Source of the DNA: Candidatus Poribacteria bacterium
GTDB taxonomy: Bacteria; Poribacteria; WGA-4E; WGA-3G
Direction: 5' to 3'
NCBI GenBank assembly: GCA_026710795.1
Contig: JAPOQK010000001.1
Coordinates: 31,079-95,078, forward strand
DNA length: 64,000 nucleotides
The notes beneath the pieces are model-generated. The model saw only the letters and a list, made by a program, of their open reading frames with translations, did not search any database and had not been told where the DNA came from. A program made the translations under genes and the position numbers. Of the stretch, positions 43,835 to 52,750 are shown in pieces; the first letter of the stretch is position 1; each line of letters begins with the position of its first letter.

Positions 43835-44748
43835 TGAATAACATTCCAGAAACTCAATTAGAACCGACTCAACTGAAGCGTTTGGCTGCGCGAAGAAAGT
43901 CTGACTCGTATGCCAAAGTCATTTTAGGAATTCAAATAGGACTCAGTGTATTAAGTCCACCGCTTTGTTCATTAGTTGTAATGTTTTTTTCTAAGTTTGC
44001 CGTTTGGACAGCTCTCTACGGTATAATTATAACTTGTCTCAATATCTTATGGGTTACCCCTTGGCGACAGACATTAAAGGAAAAAGCTGCTAAAATCCAT
44101 GAATTGTTTGATTGCGATGTCCTTGAACTGAATTGGCGTGAACTCACGGTTGGTTCACGGTTGGAAATGATGGAAACTGTGGTAGAATATGCAGGAAAAT
44201 ATAAGACTGACAGTCCTTCTTGTAGTGACCTCAAAAATTGGTATCCTATAGCGTCAGGTAAATTACCGATTCATTTAGGACGGATCGTTTGCCAACGAAC
44301 AAATTGTTGGTGGAGTTCACAGTTGAGGAAACATTACACTAGGATAATAATTTTTGTTTTAGTGCTTACGGTCGTAGGATCTGTTGGTATCGGACTAATA
44401 AAAACAGAATGGTCTCTTGAAAAATGGATTTTAGCAGTGATAATTCCATTGATGCCTGTCTTTATTCTGGTAATACAACAACTTATAGAAAACAAAAAAT
44501 CAGTGATGTTGCTGGATAAACTTAAGACACATGCAGAAGGTCTATGGAAAAAAGCCTTGACAGAGACGAACACCGGAGAGTTAACCTATGCTTGTCGTGA
44601 GTTACAGGATGGCATTTTCAATCACCGGCGGACAGGTCCTCTTATTTTTACTTGGCTTTATAAACGCTACAGAAAAGAAATGGAAAGACAGATGAATGAA
44701 GCTGCAGATGAGATGGTGGAAGAGGCATTACAATTCTTAGGGAAATAA
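43834..44748 (+). CDS. S-4TM-type putative pore-forming effector of CBASS
   Basis: 304 residues. Two pairs of transmembrane helices (about 25-62 and 168-212) separated by a ~100-residue cytoplasmic region with WRELTVGSRLEMMETVVEY, and a ~90-residue cytoplasmic tail. This 2+2 layout fits the S-4TM effectors found beside cyclases. When activated by the cyclic nucleotide it would perforate the membrane. It starts one base inside the stop codon of the cyclase gene (TAATG), so it is translationally coupled. No third (Cap2/Cap3) gene follows, giving a minimal type I arrangement. Confidence 0.8.
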   Translation: MNNIPETQLEPTQLKRLAARRKSDSYAKVILGIQIGLSVLSPPLCSLVVMFFSKFAVWTALYGIIITCLNILWVTPWRQTLKEKAAKIHELFDCDVLELNWRELTVGSRLEMMETVVEYAGKYKTDSPSCSDLKNWYPIASGKLPIHLGRIVCQRTNCWWSSQLRKHYTRIIIFVLVLTVVGSVGIGLIKTEWSLEKWILAVIIPLMPVFILVIQQLIENKKSVMLLDKLKTHAEGLWKKALTETNTGELTYACRELQDGIFNHRRTGPLIFTWLYKRYRKEMERQMNEAADEMVEEALQFLGK

Positions 44749-44755
44749 AATCACT

Positions 44756-44950
44756 TTAACTTCGTGCTTCTGCCAACAGCATCTGTTCAACCGTCTCTAC
44801 AATAGAATCTGCTTCTCGCTGTAGTTGTTTCGCTCGGTTACAGACTTTGATAAGTAGGTTGATGATTTCAAGTCTATTCCTTAGTCAGGTACGTTTACGT
44901 GACCAAAGAGGTAAGTCATAATTGAGTGTTAGGATGATTGAAAACCCATC
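44756..44950 (-). pseudogene. Remnant of an unknown gene with an in-frame TGA
   Basis: Read on the minus strand, an open frame encodes NLDGFSIILTLNYDLPLWSR, then RKRT, a TGA, and then LRNRLEIINLLIKVCNRAKQ followed by LQREADSIVETVEQMLLAEARS in the same frame, ending with TAA at 44756-44758. Amino-acid usage is protein-like on both sides of the stop, so this looks like a broken gene rather than a random stretch. The family is not recognised. No standard start codon is apparent. Confidence 0.45.
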
Positions 44951-44964
44951 TAAATTTATGGCTT

Positions 44965-46611
44965 TCACAGCGTGCCACCGCTATTTGGAACACCTGAAGG
45001 CATCTCCTGTATCACAGGAATAACATAACTCCGAATTTTCAAACCCTCTAACGTTTCCGTTTCTACGCGCGGTTCTGGTTGTTCGCGGTGATCAAAAACG
45101 ACGTAGTATCCCGTCTTTATTCCTTCAGTTTTCAGATATGATGCAAGTTGCTTTTTGCCTGCCTGATAACGATTGTCACCTCTCCAAATTTTCGTTTCTA
45201 CAATATATTTTTGTTGGTTGTGAGTGATAATGATGTCCATTCTACCTCTGCCTGTCTGCACTTCAATGTGCATAAAACCACCTATGATTTTAACAAATTG
45301 GTCGAGATATGCAAGCAAAAGATGTCTACCAACGGACTCTTGCGGTGTATCTGGAACTTGTAATATCTTGAACCCCGCACGGGCAATAAAATCACGGAAA
45401 TTATCAAGTAATGCATCCATCTCAATATGTCCAGCGGGTGTGAGATAATCAAGAAAGTCTTTGTTATCTATTTGCGAAAGATATTCATCTTCCAGACCGT
45501 TCACAACTGGTTTGAATGCTTGTAGGATACAATACAGATAAATTGGATTCATTATTTCACACATACCGTCCTGACCTCTTGCAATAACCCCGTATGTAGC
45601 AAGTTCGTTGATAAGGTCATTGTGTAGATTGAAATCAACACCTTCATCTCGTTCCATAATTCGCATCAGGAGGGTTTCATATCGCCGGTCTTTTCGGATG
45701 TTGGTAAGTAGATGTGTTAGGTTGACGTTATCTTCCTTAAGTAGTTGTGCGTGTGCCTCAGTAAAGTGTGCCATGGAAATCGTTTCTGTTTTTGGAATAT
45801 CCAGTTCTTCGGTGAGAATCTGTGCGAATCGATTGACAAGAACAGGTTGACCTGCAGTCTGTTTATGGATTGAGGCTATGACGTTTGGTACAAAGGCTTG
45901 TCCGACTTCGTCTGTATACAGTCCAAGTAGTTCCTGCACTTGTTCAAGTGTAAAGTTGGGTAGATGGAACTCGTCTTGGATATTGAAAGGAGAGATTGAT
46001 CGGTCGTAGTTGAGCTGTGCGATACTCTTTACCCCGACGATGCCGACACTGTGTGGACATCGCGGCTTACCCGAAATATAGATATGGCGGAGGGTGTGAA
46101 GAAAATCACTTACAGCAACTTGAGGGATACCATCAAATTCGTCAATAACAAGAACGAACTGCTGCCCATCAAATTCGGTGTCTAAATAATTTGCGAATTG
46201 TTTATAGAATGAAAGCATTGAAAGATGGTCTGTTAACGTTGTGTTTTCCAAAAATCGTCGAAAATCTTCAGATGGAACGTCGCCTCTTTTTTGGAAAACT
46301 GTTTCTATTTTTTCGTGGATTTGTTCGTACAAATGTCCATAGAAAGTAGTCAAGTCAAGGTTTTTATATATATCAAAATTCAGTTGAATGGGAAAGTAGG
46401 TTAATTTTGAAAAGGATTCGGTTTGATTAGGTTCAATAAGTGTTTCTAAGGCAGCTTGAAAGAAGGTGGTTTTACCTGTTTGACGCGGTGCGAAAAGGAC
46501 AATATACTTACCTTCTTCTACACGTCTGATGTAGTCGGCAATCTCCGCCGTCCGTGAAACGACGTAGTGCTCTTGAGGATTGACAGGACCTTGTGTTCCA
46601 AATCGTCTCAT
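44965..46611 (-). CDS. AAA_35-type ATPase with C-terminal PD-(D/E)XK nuclease-like domain
   Basis: About 548 residues from the ATG at 46609-46611 (GGAAGAGAA before it). The N-terminal AAA fold has Walker A FAPRQTGKTTFF (about residue 37) and Walker B FVLVIDEFDGIP. The C-terminal ~100 residues look like a PD-(D/E)XK fold: HIEVQTGRGRMDIII, KYIVETKIWRG. Proteins of this layout are common in mobile or defence loci but uncharacterised; some are believed to be toxins or transposon-related. It lies 200 bp from the CBASS-like operon, on the other strand. Confidence 0.8.
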   Translation of the reverse strand: MRRFGTQGPVNPQEHYVVSRTAEIADYIRRVEEGKYIVLFAPRQTGKTTFFQAALETLIEPNQTESFSKLTYFPIQLNFDIYKNLDLTTFYGHLYEQIHEKIETVFQKRGDVPSEDFRRFLENTTLTDHLSMLSFYKQFANYLDTEFDGQQFVLVIDEFDGIPQVAVSDFLHTLRHIYISGKPRCPHSVGIVGVKSIAQLNYDRSISPFNIQDEFHLPNFTLEQVQELLGLYTDEVGQAFVPNVIASIHKQTAGQPVLVNRFAQILTEELDIPKTETISMAHFTEAHAQLLKEDNVNLTHLLTNIRKDRRYETLLMRIMERDEGVDFNLHNDLINELATYGVIARGQDGMCEIMNPIYLYCILQAFKPVVNGLEDEYLSQIDNKDFLDYLTPAGHIEMDALLDNFRDFIARAGFKILQVPDTPQESVGRHLLLAYLDQFVKIIGGFMHIEVQTGRGRMDIIITHNQQKYIVETKIWRGDNRYQAGKKQLASYLKTEGIKTGYYVVFDHREQPEPRVETETLEGLKIRSYVIPVIQEMPSGVPNSGGTL

Positions 46612-46719
46612 TTCTCTTCCTTCCCACAAATGACATCAATAATATATAGTATCAGTATTGCTTGATGAAATCAAGAAATGTGTTTTGTCAATATTGATAT
46701 ATTATGCCACAAGAACCCG

Positions 46720-47640
46720 TTAGGTAGCTTCAATCTTCCTCAAAATATACCCAACAACATCGGAGGTAGACTCCCGACCCACCCATTCAATACGCGTATC
46801 TTTACGGAACCACGTCAACTGTCGTTTAGCGAAGCGACGCGTGTTCTGTTTTAATTGTTCAACTGCTTCCACATACGTACATTTTCCATCAAGATATGCT
46901 ATCAACTCTTTATAGCCGAAACTTTGGAGGGCAAAAGTATCACGTGAATATCCTGTAGCTAATAACGATTCTACTTCCGCAATTAATCCATTTGCAAGCA
47001 TAACATCTACACGCTGTTCAATACGACGGTAAAGTTGTTCGCGTGGCATCATAAGTCCGAATGCAGTAAATGGGTAACGTTGTTGATTCGATTGCCACTG
47101 CTGTTGGTGTTTTGACATAGGAGTACCTGTCAGTTCATAGACTTCAAGCGCGCGAATGACACGAGATAAGTTGTTGGGATGAATTCGGTCAGCAGATTCT
47201 GAATCGCAGTCTCGGAGAAGGTCATGAAGCACCTGAACTCCGTGCTCTGATGCTTCATGCTCAAGTCGTTTTCTGAAAGCATGGTCAGCGGCTGGTCCTT
47301 CAAACAAACCGTCAACAACTGCGCGGAAATAAAGTCCCGCACCACCCACAAGCAGAACTTGTTTGCCTCTATTCCGTATATCAGTGATCGCTGCGTCCGC
47401 AAGGAATTGGTAATCAGCAACGGAGAAAGGTTCTGTGATGTCTATGCAGTCTATGATGTGGTGTCGGACTGCTTGCTGTTCTTCAGAGGTAGGTTTTGCA
47501 GTGCCGATGTCCATTTGCCGATAGATTTGTCGGGAGTCAACAGAGATAATTTCGGCGTTAAGTTCTTGTGCGAGTTGAATCGCTATCTCTGTTTTGCCAG
47601 ATGCTGTAGGACCGAGGAGACAAAGGAGTGTCGGATTCAT
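46720..47640 (-). CDS. miaA: tRNA dimethylallyltransferase
   Basis: About 306 residues from the ATG at 47638-47640. P-loop LLGPTASGKTEIA, the SVDSRQIYRQMDIGTAKP substrate loop, and LVGGAGLYFRAVVDGLFEG are all present; the tail FAKRQLTWFRKDTRIEWV is typical. It adds dimethylallyl groups to A37 of tRNAs that read UNN codons. It lies 17 bp downstream of mnmA, so two anticodon-loop tRNA modifications are made from one transcript. An upstream in-frame start at 47679 would overlap mnmA, but the P-loop position favours the later ATG. Confidence 0.95.
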   Translation of the reverse strand: MNPTLLCLLGPTASGKTEIAIQLAQELNAEIISVDSRQIYRQMDIGTAKPTSEEQQAVRHHIIDCIDITEPFSVADYQFLADAAITDIRNRGKQVLLVGGAGLYFRAVVDGLFEGPAADHAFRKRLEHEASEHGVQVLHDLLRDCDSESADRIHPNNLSRVIRALEVYELTGTPMSKHQQQWQSNQQRYPFTAFGLMMPREQLYRRIEQRVDVMLANGLIAEVESLLATGYSRDTFALQSFGYKELIAYLDGKCTYVEAVEQLKQNTRRFAKRQLTWFRKDTRIEWVGRESTSDVVGYILRKIEAT

Positions 47641-47657
47641 TGGCACTGGACTTTGTA

Positions 47658-48740
47658 TTACAAAGATTCCTTGATCCATCCACCACCGATGACGTATTCA
47701 CCATCGTAAAAGACAGTGGCTTGTCCTGGGGTGATTGCGCGGCGTGGTTCGTCAAATTTAACAACTACTTCTGATTCACTGATAGGTGAGATGGTCGCGG
47801 GTCCCCCCTCGTCACGAGAACGGATTTTGACGTGTGCGTGGATCGGTTCTTTCAACTTCTCAATGGAGATGAGGTTGATACGTTCCACGTGCATGGTATC
47901 TTCAAGGAGATCGTCTGTTTCCCCAACCATGACAGTATTTTCTTTTGCGTTGAGCTGCGTCACATATAAAGGCTTGCCAACCGCTATGCCAAGTCCACGA
48001 CGTTGTCCTACTGTGTAGAACGGAACCCCTTGATGCTTGCCGAGGACTTTGCCTTCTTTGTCAATAATATCGCCGTCTTGTATCTTTTCGGGTATTCTAT
48101 CTTGGAGGAAACGTCTATAATTGGTATCTGCTACAAAGCAGAGTTCTTGGCTTTCAATCTTTTCGGCTGTTCGCAATTGGTATTTACGTGCGAGTTCACG
48201 CACCTCTGCTTTTGAGAATTCACCGAGAGGCATCATAGCACATTGCAGTTGATCCTGTGTGAGTGCTGCAAGGAAATAGGATTGATCCTTGCTGATATCA
48301 CGCGCAGTGCGTAACAGAAAACGTCCTGTTTCAGGGTGCTGTTCAATTCGGGCATAGTGTCCGGTTGCGATTGCTTCACACTCCAGCGATTTGGCAAGAT
48401 CAAGGAGTTTACCAAATTTGAGTTCACGGTTACAAACCATGCAGGGACTGGGAGTGCGACCAACGAGATATTCTTCCACAAAGTAATCTATGATCTGTTC
48501 TCGGAATATATCTTCGTAATTCACACCGTAGAAAGGTATACTGAGTTGGGTAGCAACACGTCTTGCGTCCTCAATGCCTTCAAGTGAACAGCAATTGGGA
48601 CGTTCAGGTTCGACTTCAATTGTATCGGGTGAACCGAGACGCATTGTGATGCCAGTGACATCATAACCTGCATCTACCATCATGGCAGCAGTAACGGAAC
48701 TATCTACGCCACCGCTCATTGCGACGAGTATTTTTTTCAT
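47658..48740 (-). CDS. mnmA: tRNA-specific 2-thiouridylase
   Basis: 360 residues, standard length. The ATP-pyrophosphatase motif is MSGGVDSSVTAAMM. The catalytic cysteines lie in TPSPCMVCN and in SQELCFV; the family segment YTVGQRRGLGI is also present. MnmA thiolates U34 of Lys, Glu and Gln tRNAs. It precedes miaA by 17 bp. The ATG is near AGGTAATC. The complement of tRNA-thiolation partners (Tus genes) is not in the window. Confidence 0.97.
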   Translation of the reverse strand: MKKILVAMSGGVDSSVTAAMMVDAGYDVTGITMRLGSPDTIEVEPERPNCCSLEGIEDARRVATQLSIPFYGVNYEDIFREQIIDYFVEEYLVGRTPSPCMVCNRELKFGKLLDLAKSLECEAIATGHYARIEQHPETGRFLLRTARDISKDQSYFLAALTQDQLQCAMMPLGEFSKAEVRELARKYQLRTAEKIESQELCFVADTNYRRFLQDRIPEKIQDGDIIDKEGKVLGKHQGVPFYTVGQRRGLGIAVGKPLYVTQLNAKENTVMVGETDDLLEDTMHVERINLISIEKLKEPIHAHVKIRSRDEGGPATISPISESEVVVKFDEPRRAITPGQATVFYDGEYVIGGGWIKESL

Positions 48741-48781
48741 GAGATTACCTGGGAGTTACGGCACATGAGGTGCGACTGCTA

Positions 48782-49945
48782 TTATGAGACTTGCCAATGT
48801 TCATTGCCAGCGTAGTGTGCATCGTAGACATCTTGATTGAATTCTAAGCCGAGCCCAGGTGTGTCAGGAACTGTGAACGATCCATCTGAGAATTCATAAC
48901 CAGAGACATCAATTACATCACTTGTTAGGGTTGCGACTTCACCATATAGAAAATGTGGGATAGTCTTTGCGAATTGGAGACTAAGGAAGAAACCGAGCAG
49001 GGAACCCCAGTTATGCGGTGCACACTTGACGTTGCCAGTAGCAGCCATATCTGCGAGTCGTCGCCAACCGGTAACACCAAGTCCTTTCATATCGTGCTGG
49101 ATAACATCAATTACACCTGCTTCAAAAAATGGATCGTAGAATTCAAGAGGTGCACGAGTGCGGGTTTCACCATCGGCAATTAATGTATTCAACCCTTTTT
49201 CTTGAATATATGCTTTTAGATTTCGGTATAATTCAACATCCTCTTCAAACATCTCTTCAATCCAAAAAACATCACACTCGCTTGTCTCGTTGAGAAAGGT
49301 GATAACTTCATCATAAGTATATGCGTTGTTGGCATCAACGAGGATGTTGTAACCGTCTCCAGCGGTGCTGCGTGCAAGTTGCACAACTTCAATGTCACGT
49401 TCTAATCCAGCTTTGCGTTCCATGAGATGATTTCCGCGTCCTATTTTCATTTTACATGCGGTAAATCCATCCCGTAAACTCTTTTTTACATCATCTTCAA
49501 TCCGTTTGAGCCCTTCTGCTTTCGTCTCGTAGAGCAGATCGTTAAAATAGATTGTGCTATCATAAGCGGATAAACCGTTGCCATGGGATTCAGTTCCCAT
49601 GAGTTGATATGCGGGTTTACCAAGTATTTTTCCGATAGTATCCCATAAAGCGTTTTCAAACCCACGGTATTGTTCAACGACTCCATTTTCAGGATTCAAC
49701 AGATCAAAAGGCGTCTTGTTAATGGCAGATTTTGCTTCTTCAGCAGACGAACCCCAACTTGTTGCGCCCCAACCGAGTGTGCCATCATTGGTATATATAC
49801 GAGTAATTCCTTCACGCCATTTACCATTTGGGTCAGGTTGTTTAATCTCCTTCGCACCAGAGTTACAACCGATGGCTGGTTGGTCAATCTCAATTGTGAT
49901 CTGTTCAATTTTAGTAATCTTGATGTCAGTTGGATAGTTCGGCAT
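48782..49945 (-). CDS. Enolase-superfamily (mandelate racemase/muconate lactonizing-like) enzyme
   Basis: 387 residues. Capping-domain N-terminus, then a barrel with the KxK-type acid-base segment CKMKIGRGNH, metal ligands in ILVDANNAYTYDE, WIEEMFEED and ADGETRTRAP, and VIQHDMKGLG as the last strand. This layout is that of acid-sugar dehydratases or racemases; the substrate is not determined. The ATG follows AAGGAATAAT. It lies 41 bp upstream of mnmA on the same strand but is unlikely to share its function. Confidence 0.9.
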   Translation of the reverse strand: MPNYPTDIKITKIEQITIEIDQPAIGCNSGAKEIKQPDPNGKWREGITRIYTNDGTLGWGATSWGSSAEEAKSAINKTPFDLLNPENGVVEQYRGFENALWDTIGKILGKPAYQLMGTESHGNGLSAYDSTIYFNDLLYETKAEGLKRIEDDVKKSLRDGFTACKMKIGRGNHLMERKAGLERDIEVVQLARSTAGDGYNILVDANNAYTYDEVITFLNETSECDVFWIEEMFEEDVELYRNLKAYIQEKGLNTLIADGETRTRAPLEFYDPFFEAGVIDVIQHDMKGLGVTGWRRLADMAATGNVKCAPHNWGSLLGFFLSLQFAKTIPHFLYGEVATLTSDVIDVSGYEFSDGSFTVPDTPGLGLEFNQDVYDAHYAGNEHWQVS

Positions 49946-50034
49946 TGATATTATTCCTTAATAAATAGAAATAAATAGAGACAAATATTACGGATATGCG
50001 GGGATTCTCTTATTGTTGTTTGCGCTTTCTCTAT

Positions 50035-51264
50035 TTATTCTTCAGGTTCATTAGGTACATTCTTTTCAAGCTCAATAAGTAACCCGTTTAGCACACCATG
50101 CACCGTGGTGTTGGTTTCTTTATTTGTATAATAGTCGTAGAGTTTATGCGGTAAATTATCAAATGGATCTGCTGCAACGATTTGTTTGATTAGAGCAGGT
50201 TTTCTAATTAGTTGGACAATAAGGACTCTATCTTCATGATTAGGAATCTCGGTATCTATCAACAACATGATTAAACGTTTTGCTAACCCATCTGCAAGTC
50301 CAATTTCAGCATAGTGATTTAAGGTCTCCACAACAGCCTTTTTCGTGTTAAGACTGGAATTGTTTGTAAGCATACTAACTAAGTTATCTACTGCGTTCTT
50401 ATCAGTATGTATTTTTAATGCTTGGACGATGGATAACCGAACTAAATCGTCAGGGTCCTTAAGCGTTTTGATCATTTTGTTAGTAGACGGTTGATTGAGC
50501 AATATCATTGATCTCGCGGCGGCTTGACGTGCGACAACGTTATCATCAGTCAAACCCATCTCAATATCTTTTTGGTATGCTTTATTGCCGAGTCTATATA
50601 GTGCGGATAGAATCTCCATTTTCAACCCTGCATCCGCCACCGTATTATTAAGAGATTCTAACCGTTCCTTAGCCGAAGGATCTCCAATATCAGCGATAAT
50701 TCGTATCATCCTGTCCTTGACGAGAATAGGGGTGGTTACATTATTTACTGTGGAGAAGAGTTCATCAAGACCTTTGCTGCCGATTTTGGTCAGGATATAT
50801 ACAAAATCTTTATGTGCATTGAGATACTTATTATCAATAAAACTCTGCGAAATGGGAGGAATTACAGAGACACCTTTATCAATTAGTATCTGTATGACAT
50901 CCTTTTGGACGCGATGTCTCTCATTAAGTATTCGGAAGATTTCCCACATCTCAGAGATATTGAGTTCAGCAAGTCTGCGAGTTCGTTCGTTTCGATATTC
51001 GGTTTCCTTATTGTTTGTTCTTAGCCACGTAGTGTTTTCTGATAATGCATGACTATAAGCAATGAGTAGGAGTGCCCTAGCCTCATCTTTATCTTTTTCT
51101 TCGATTTCTGCAAGTTTAAGATGTTCCTCAATTGCTTCAATAGCTAGACCGGCTCCTAATAATTTATCTCTGCCGGGGGAAATTTCTGGAATAATTTTTT
51201 TCTGATCACAGCCAAACGACACAGCCCATATTAAAACGAGGCATATCGTTACAAGTTTTTTCAT
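50035..51264 (-). CDS. HEAT-repeat lipoprotein
   Basis: About 409 residues from the internal ATG (51262-51264), which gives a proper signal: MKKLVTICLVLIWAVSFGC with the lipobox Cys near residue 19. The rest is helical HEAT/armadillo-like repeats (RLGNKAYQKDIEMGLTDDN, DPDDLVRLSIVQALKIHTDK). An N-terminal segment ALLLIAYSHALSE is shared with the next gene. These are probably peripheral outer- or inner-membrane scaffolds; function unknown. It lies downstream of a paralogue at 51548. Confidence 0.8.
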   Translation of the reverse strand: MKKLVTICLVLIWAVSFGCDQKKIIPEISPGRDKLLGAGLAIEAIEEHLKLAEIEEKDKDEARALLLIAYSHALSENTTWLRTNNKETEYRNERTRRLAELNISEMWEIFRILNERHRVQKDVIQILIDKGVSVIPPISQSFIDNKYLNAHKDFVYILTKIGSKGLDELFSTVNNVTTPILVKDRMIRIIADIGDPSAKERLESLNNTVADAGLKMEILSALYRLGNKAYQKDIEMGLTDDNVVARQAAARSMILLNQPSTNKMIKTLKDPDDLVRLSIVQALKIHTDKNAVDNLVSMLTNNSSLNTKKAVVETLNHYAEIGLADGLAKRLIMLLIDTEIPNHEDRVLIVQLIRKPALIKQIVAADPFDNLPHKLYDYYTNKETNTTVHGVLNGLLIELEKNVPNEPEE

Positions 51265-51481
51265 GTTAGGTTCGTTTTTCCTCCTAAGAATCAACATAAG
51301 TGCTAAATCCGATGTACAGTGTAGAATAAATATAGAATATTAGTTCCTCAAAAAACTGAGGATAAATTCTCTACCAATATAATAATACCGATACAAATTT
51401 GTGTCAAGAAATAATTAATATTGTGTAGAATTAGTAAAAATTTTCACAAATAACGGGTTTCCTTTATCACATAACAAAATG

Positions 51482-51514
51482 ACGACCTCTTCCATGAAAG
51501 ATGAGAGAGGTCGT
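51482..51514 (-). terminator. Hairpin between the two HEAT lipoprotein genes
   Basis: ACGACCTCT (51482-51490) and AGAGGTCGT (51506-51514) form a perfect 9-bp stem with a 15-base loop, 34 bp past the end of the upstream gene. It may end that transcript. Confidence 0.5.
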
Positions 51515-51547
51515 ATTAACTTAACCCGTAGAAATGTATCTAACATT

Positions 51548-52750
51548 CTATCTTTTTATCTTTGTATATAGGTCATTGAGTTCTGATTTCAAAGTTGAAC
51601 TTTCCTCTGTTTGTGCATAATCGTAGAGTTTTGAATCAAGACCATCAAGCAAACTTGCTGCTTTTAGCTGTTTTACAAGTGCGTCTCCCTTCAAAAAAGA
51701 CACAAGCATAATTCGCACATCCGTACTACTTACCTCTTTTTCAATGAGTAAGAGAGCTATACGTCTTCCTATCCCTTTTTTGAGTTCACCGCCTGAATTA
51801 ACATAGGTATTCAGTGTATTTATTACCTCTTGTGCTGCTTTCATAGAATGGTCACTCTTGAAGACGTTTATTAAGGGTTCAACTGCCTCTTTGGACTTGT
51901 GGACTGCCAAAGCCTTTGCAATGTCAACAACTACTTGTGAATCCTCGTCTTTGAGTGCTTTGATGAGAGAAGACGTTTTGACACCTTTGAGATTTGCCAT
52001 TGCTTTCGCTGCGGCACGTCTAACTTCGTCTTGATTAGCGGTTAACCCGTTGAGTATCTCGGATTTATATGTATCTTCTCCGAGTCTATAAAGCGTTGTG
52101 TATAATTCCATTTTGAGCGCGGCATGCAAATTTGTCATGTCAATTGATTTTAAACTTTCAACCGCTTTTTCATCACCAATATCACCAAGTACTCGGATCA
52201 GTTTCATTTTTACTGCAGAGGATACCTCTGTATCTGTAATTCTGCTTAAGATAGGATCAACCGCTTTGGACTTCATCTTTACAAGGACAGAAATAAAATG
52301 TCCGTGCATGTCTGGGTATGTTCCTTGGATGATGTGATCAACTAATAAAGTGGCGGCATCAGATCCTTTGTCCACTAATGCTTGGAATCCATTTTGCTGT
52401 ACTTGCGAGCGTTTTCTGAGATGATCAATCATTTTGTTCATCTCAGCATCGTTTAATGCGGCTATTCTTTCAGCTCTTTGTCTTTTGTACTCTGATTCAT
52501 AGTCTTGTCCCTTTGTTACACCTGATGCAAGTGCATGTGAATAAGCAATTACAAGTAGTGCACGTGGTTCTGCTTTGTCTTCTTCTCTTTTTTCTGCTTC
52601 TAAAAGTAGATTAACTGCTTCAACCGCGAGGCCACTATCAATAAGTTTATCTGTTCCTACTTTCAGGTGGCTAGGACCTTTCTGTTTCGTTTCACATGCT
52701 AAGCAGATGGACAAGAATAAAATCAACGGGATAATTGTAAACTTCTTCAT
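51548..52750 (-). CDS. HEAT-repeat lipoprotein (paralogue)
   Basis: About 400 residues from the ATG at 52748-52750, giving MKKFTIIPLILFLSICLAC with the lipobox Cys at residue 19. HEAT-like helical repeats follow (YRLGEDTYKSEILNGLTANQ, DEDSQVVVDIAKALAVHKSK). It shares N-terminal and repeat sequence with the gene at 50035, including LLVIAYSHALA. The pair arose by tandem duplication and each has its own lipobox. Function unknown. Confidence 0.8.
   Translation of the reverse strand: MKKFTIIPLILFLSICLACETKQKGPSHLKVGTDKLIDSGLAVEAVNLLLEAEKREEDKAEPRALLVIAYSHALASGVTKGQDYESEYKRQRAERIAALNDAEMNKMIDHLRKRSQVQQNGFQALVDKGSDAATLLVDHIIQGTYPDMHGHFISVLVKMKSKAVDPILSRITDTEVSSAVKMKLIRVLGDIGDEKAVESLKSIDMTNLHAALKMELYTTLYRLGEDTYKSEILNGLTANQDEVRRAAAKAMANLKGVKTSSLIKALKDEDSQVVVDIAKALAVHKSKEAVEPLINVFKSDHSMKAAQEVINTLNTYVNSGGELKKGIGRRIALLLIEKEVSSTDVRIMLVSFLKGDALVKQLKAASLLDGLDSKLYDYAQTEESSTLKSELNDLYTKIKR

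Noticed and set aside
47640..47679. Start of miaA at 47679
   Set aside because: That start would place 13 extra residues before the conserved P-loop and overlap mnmA; the ATG at 47638-47640 fits the family length better.
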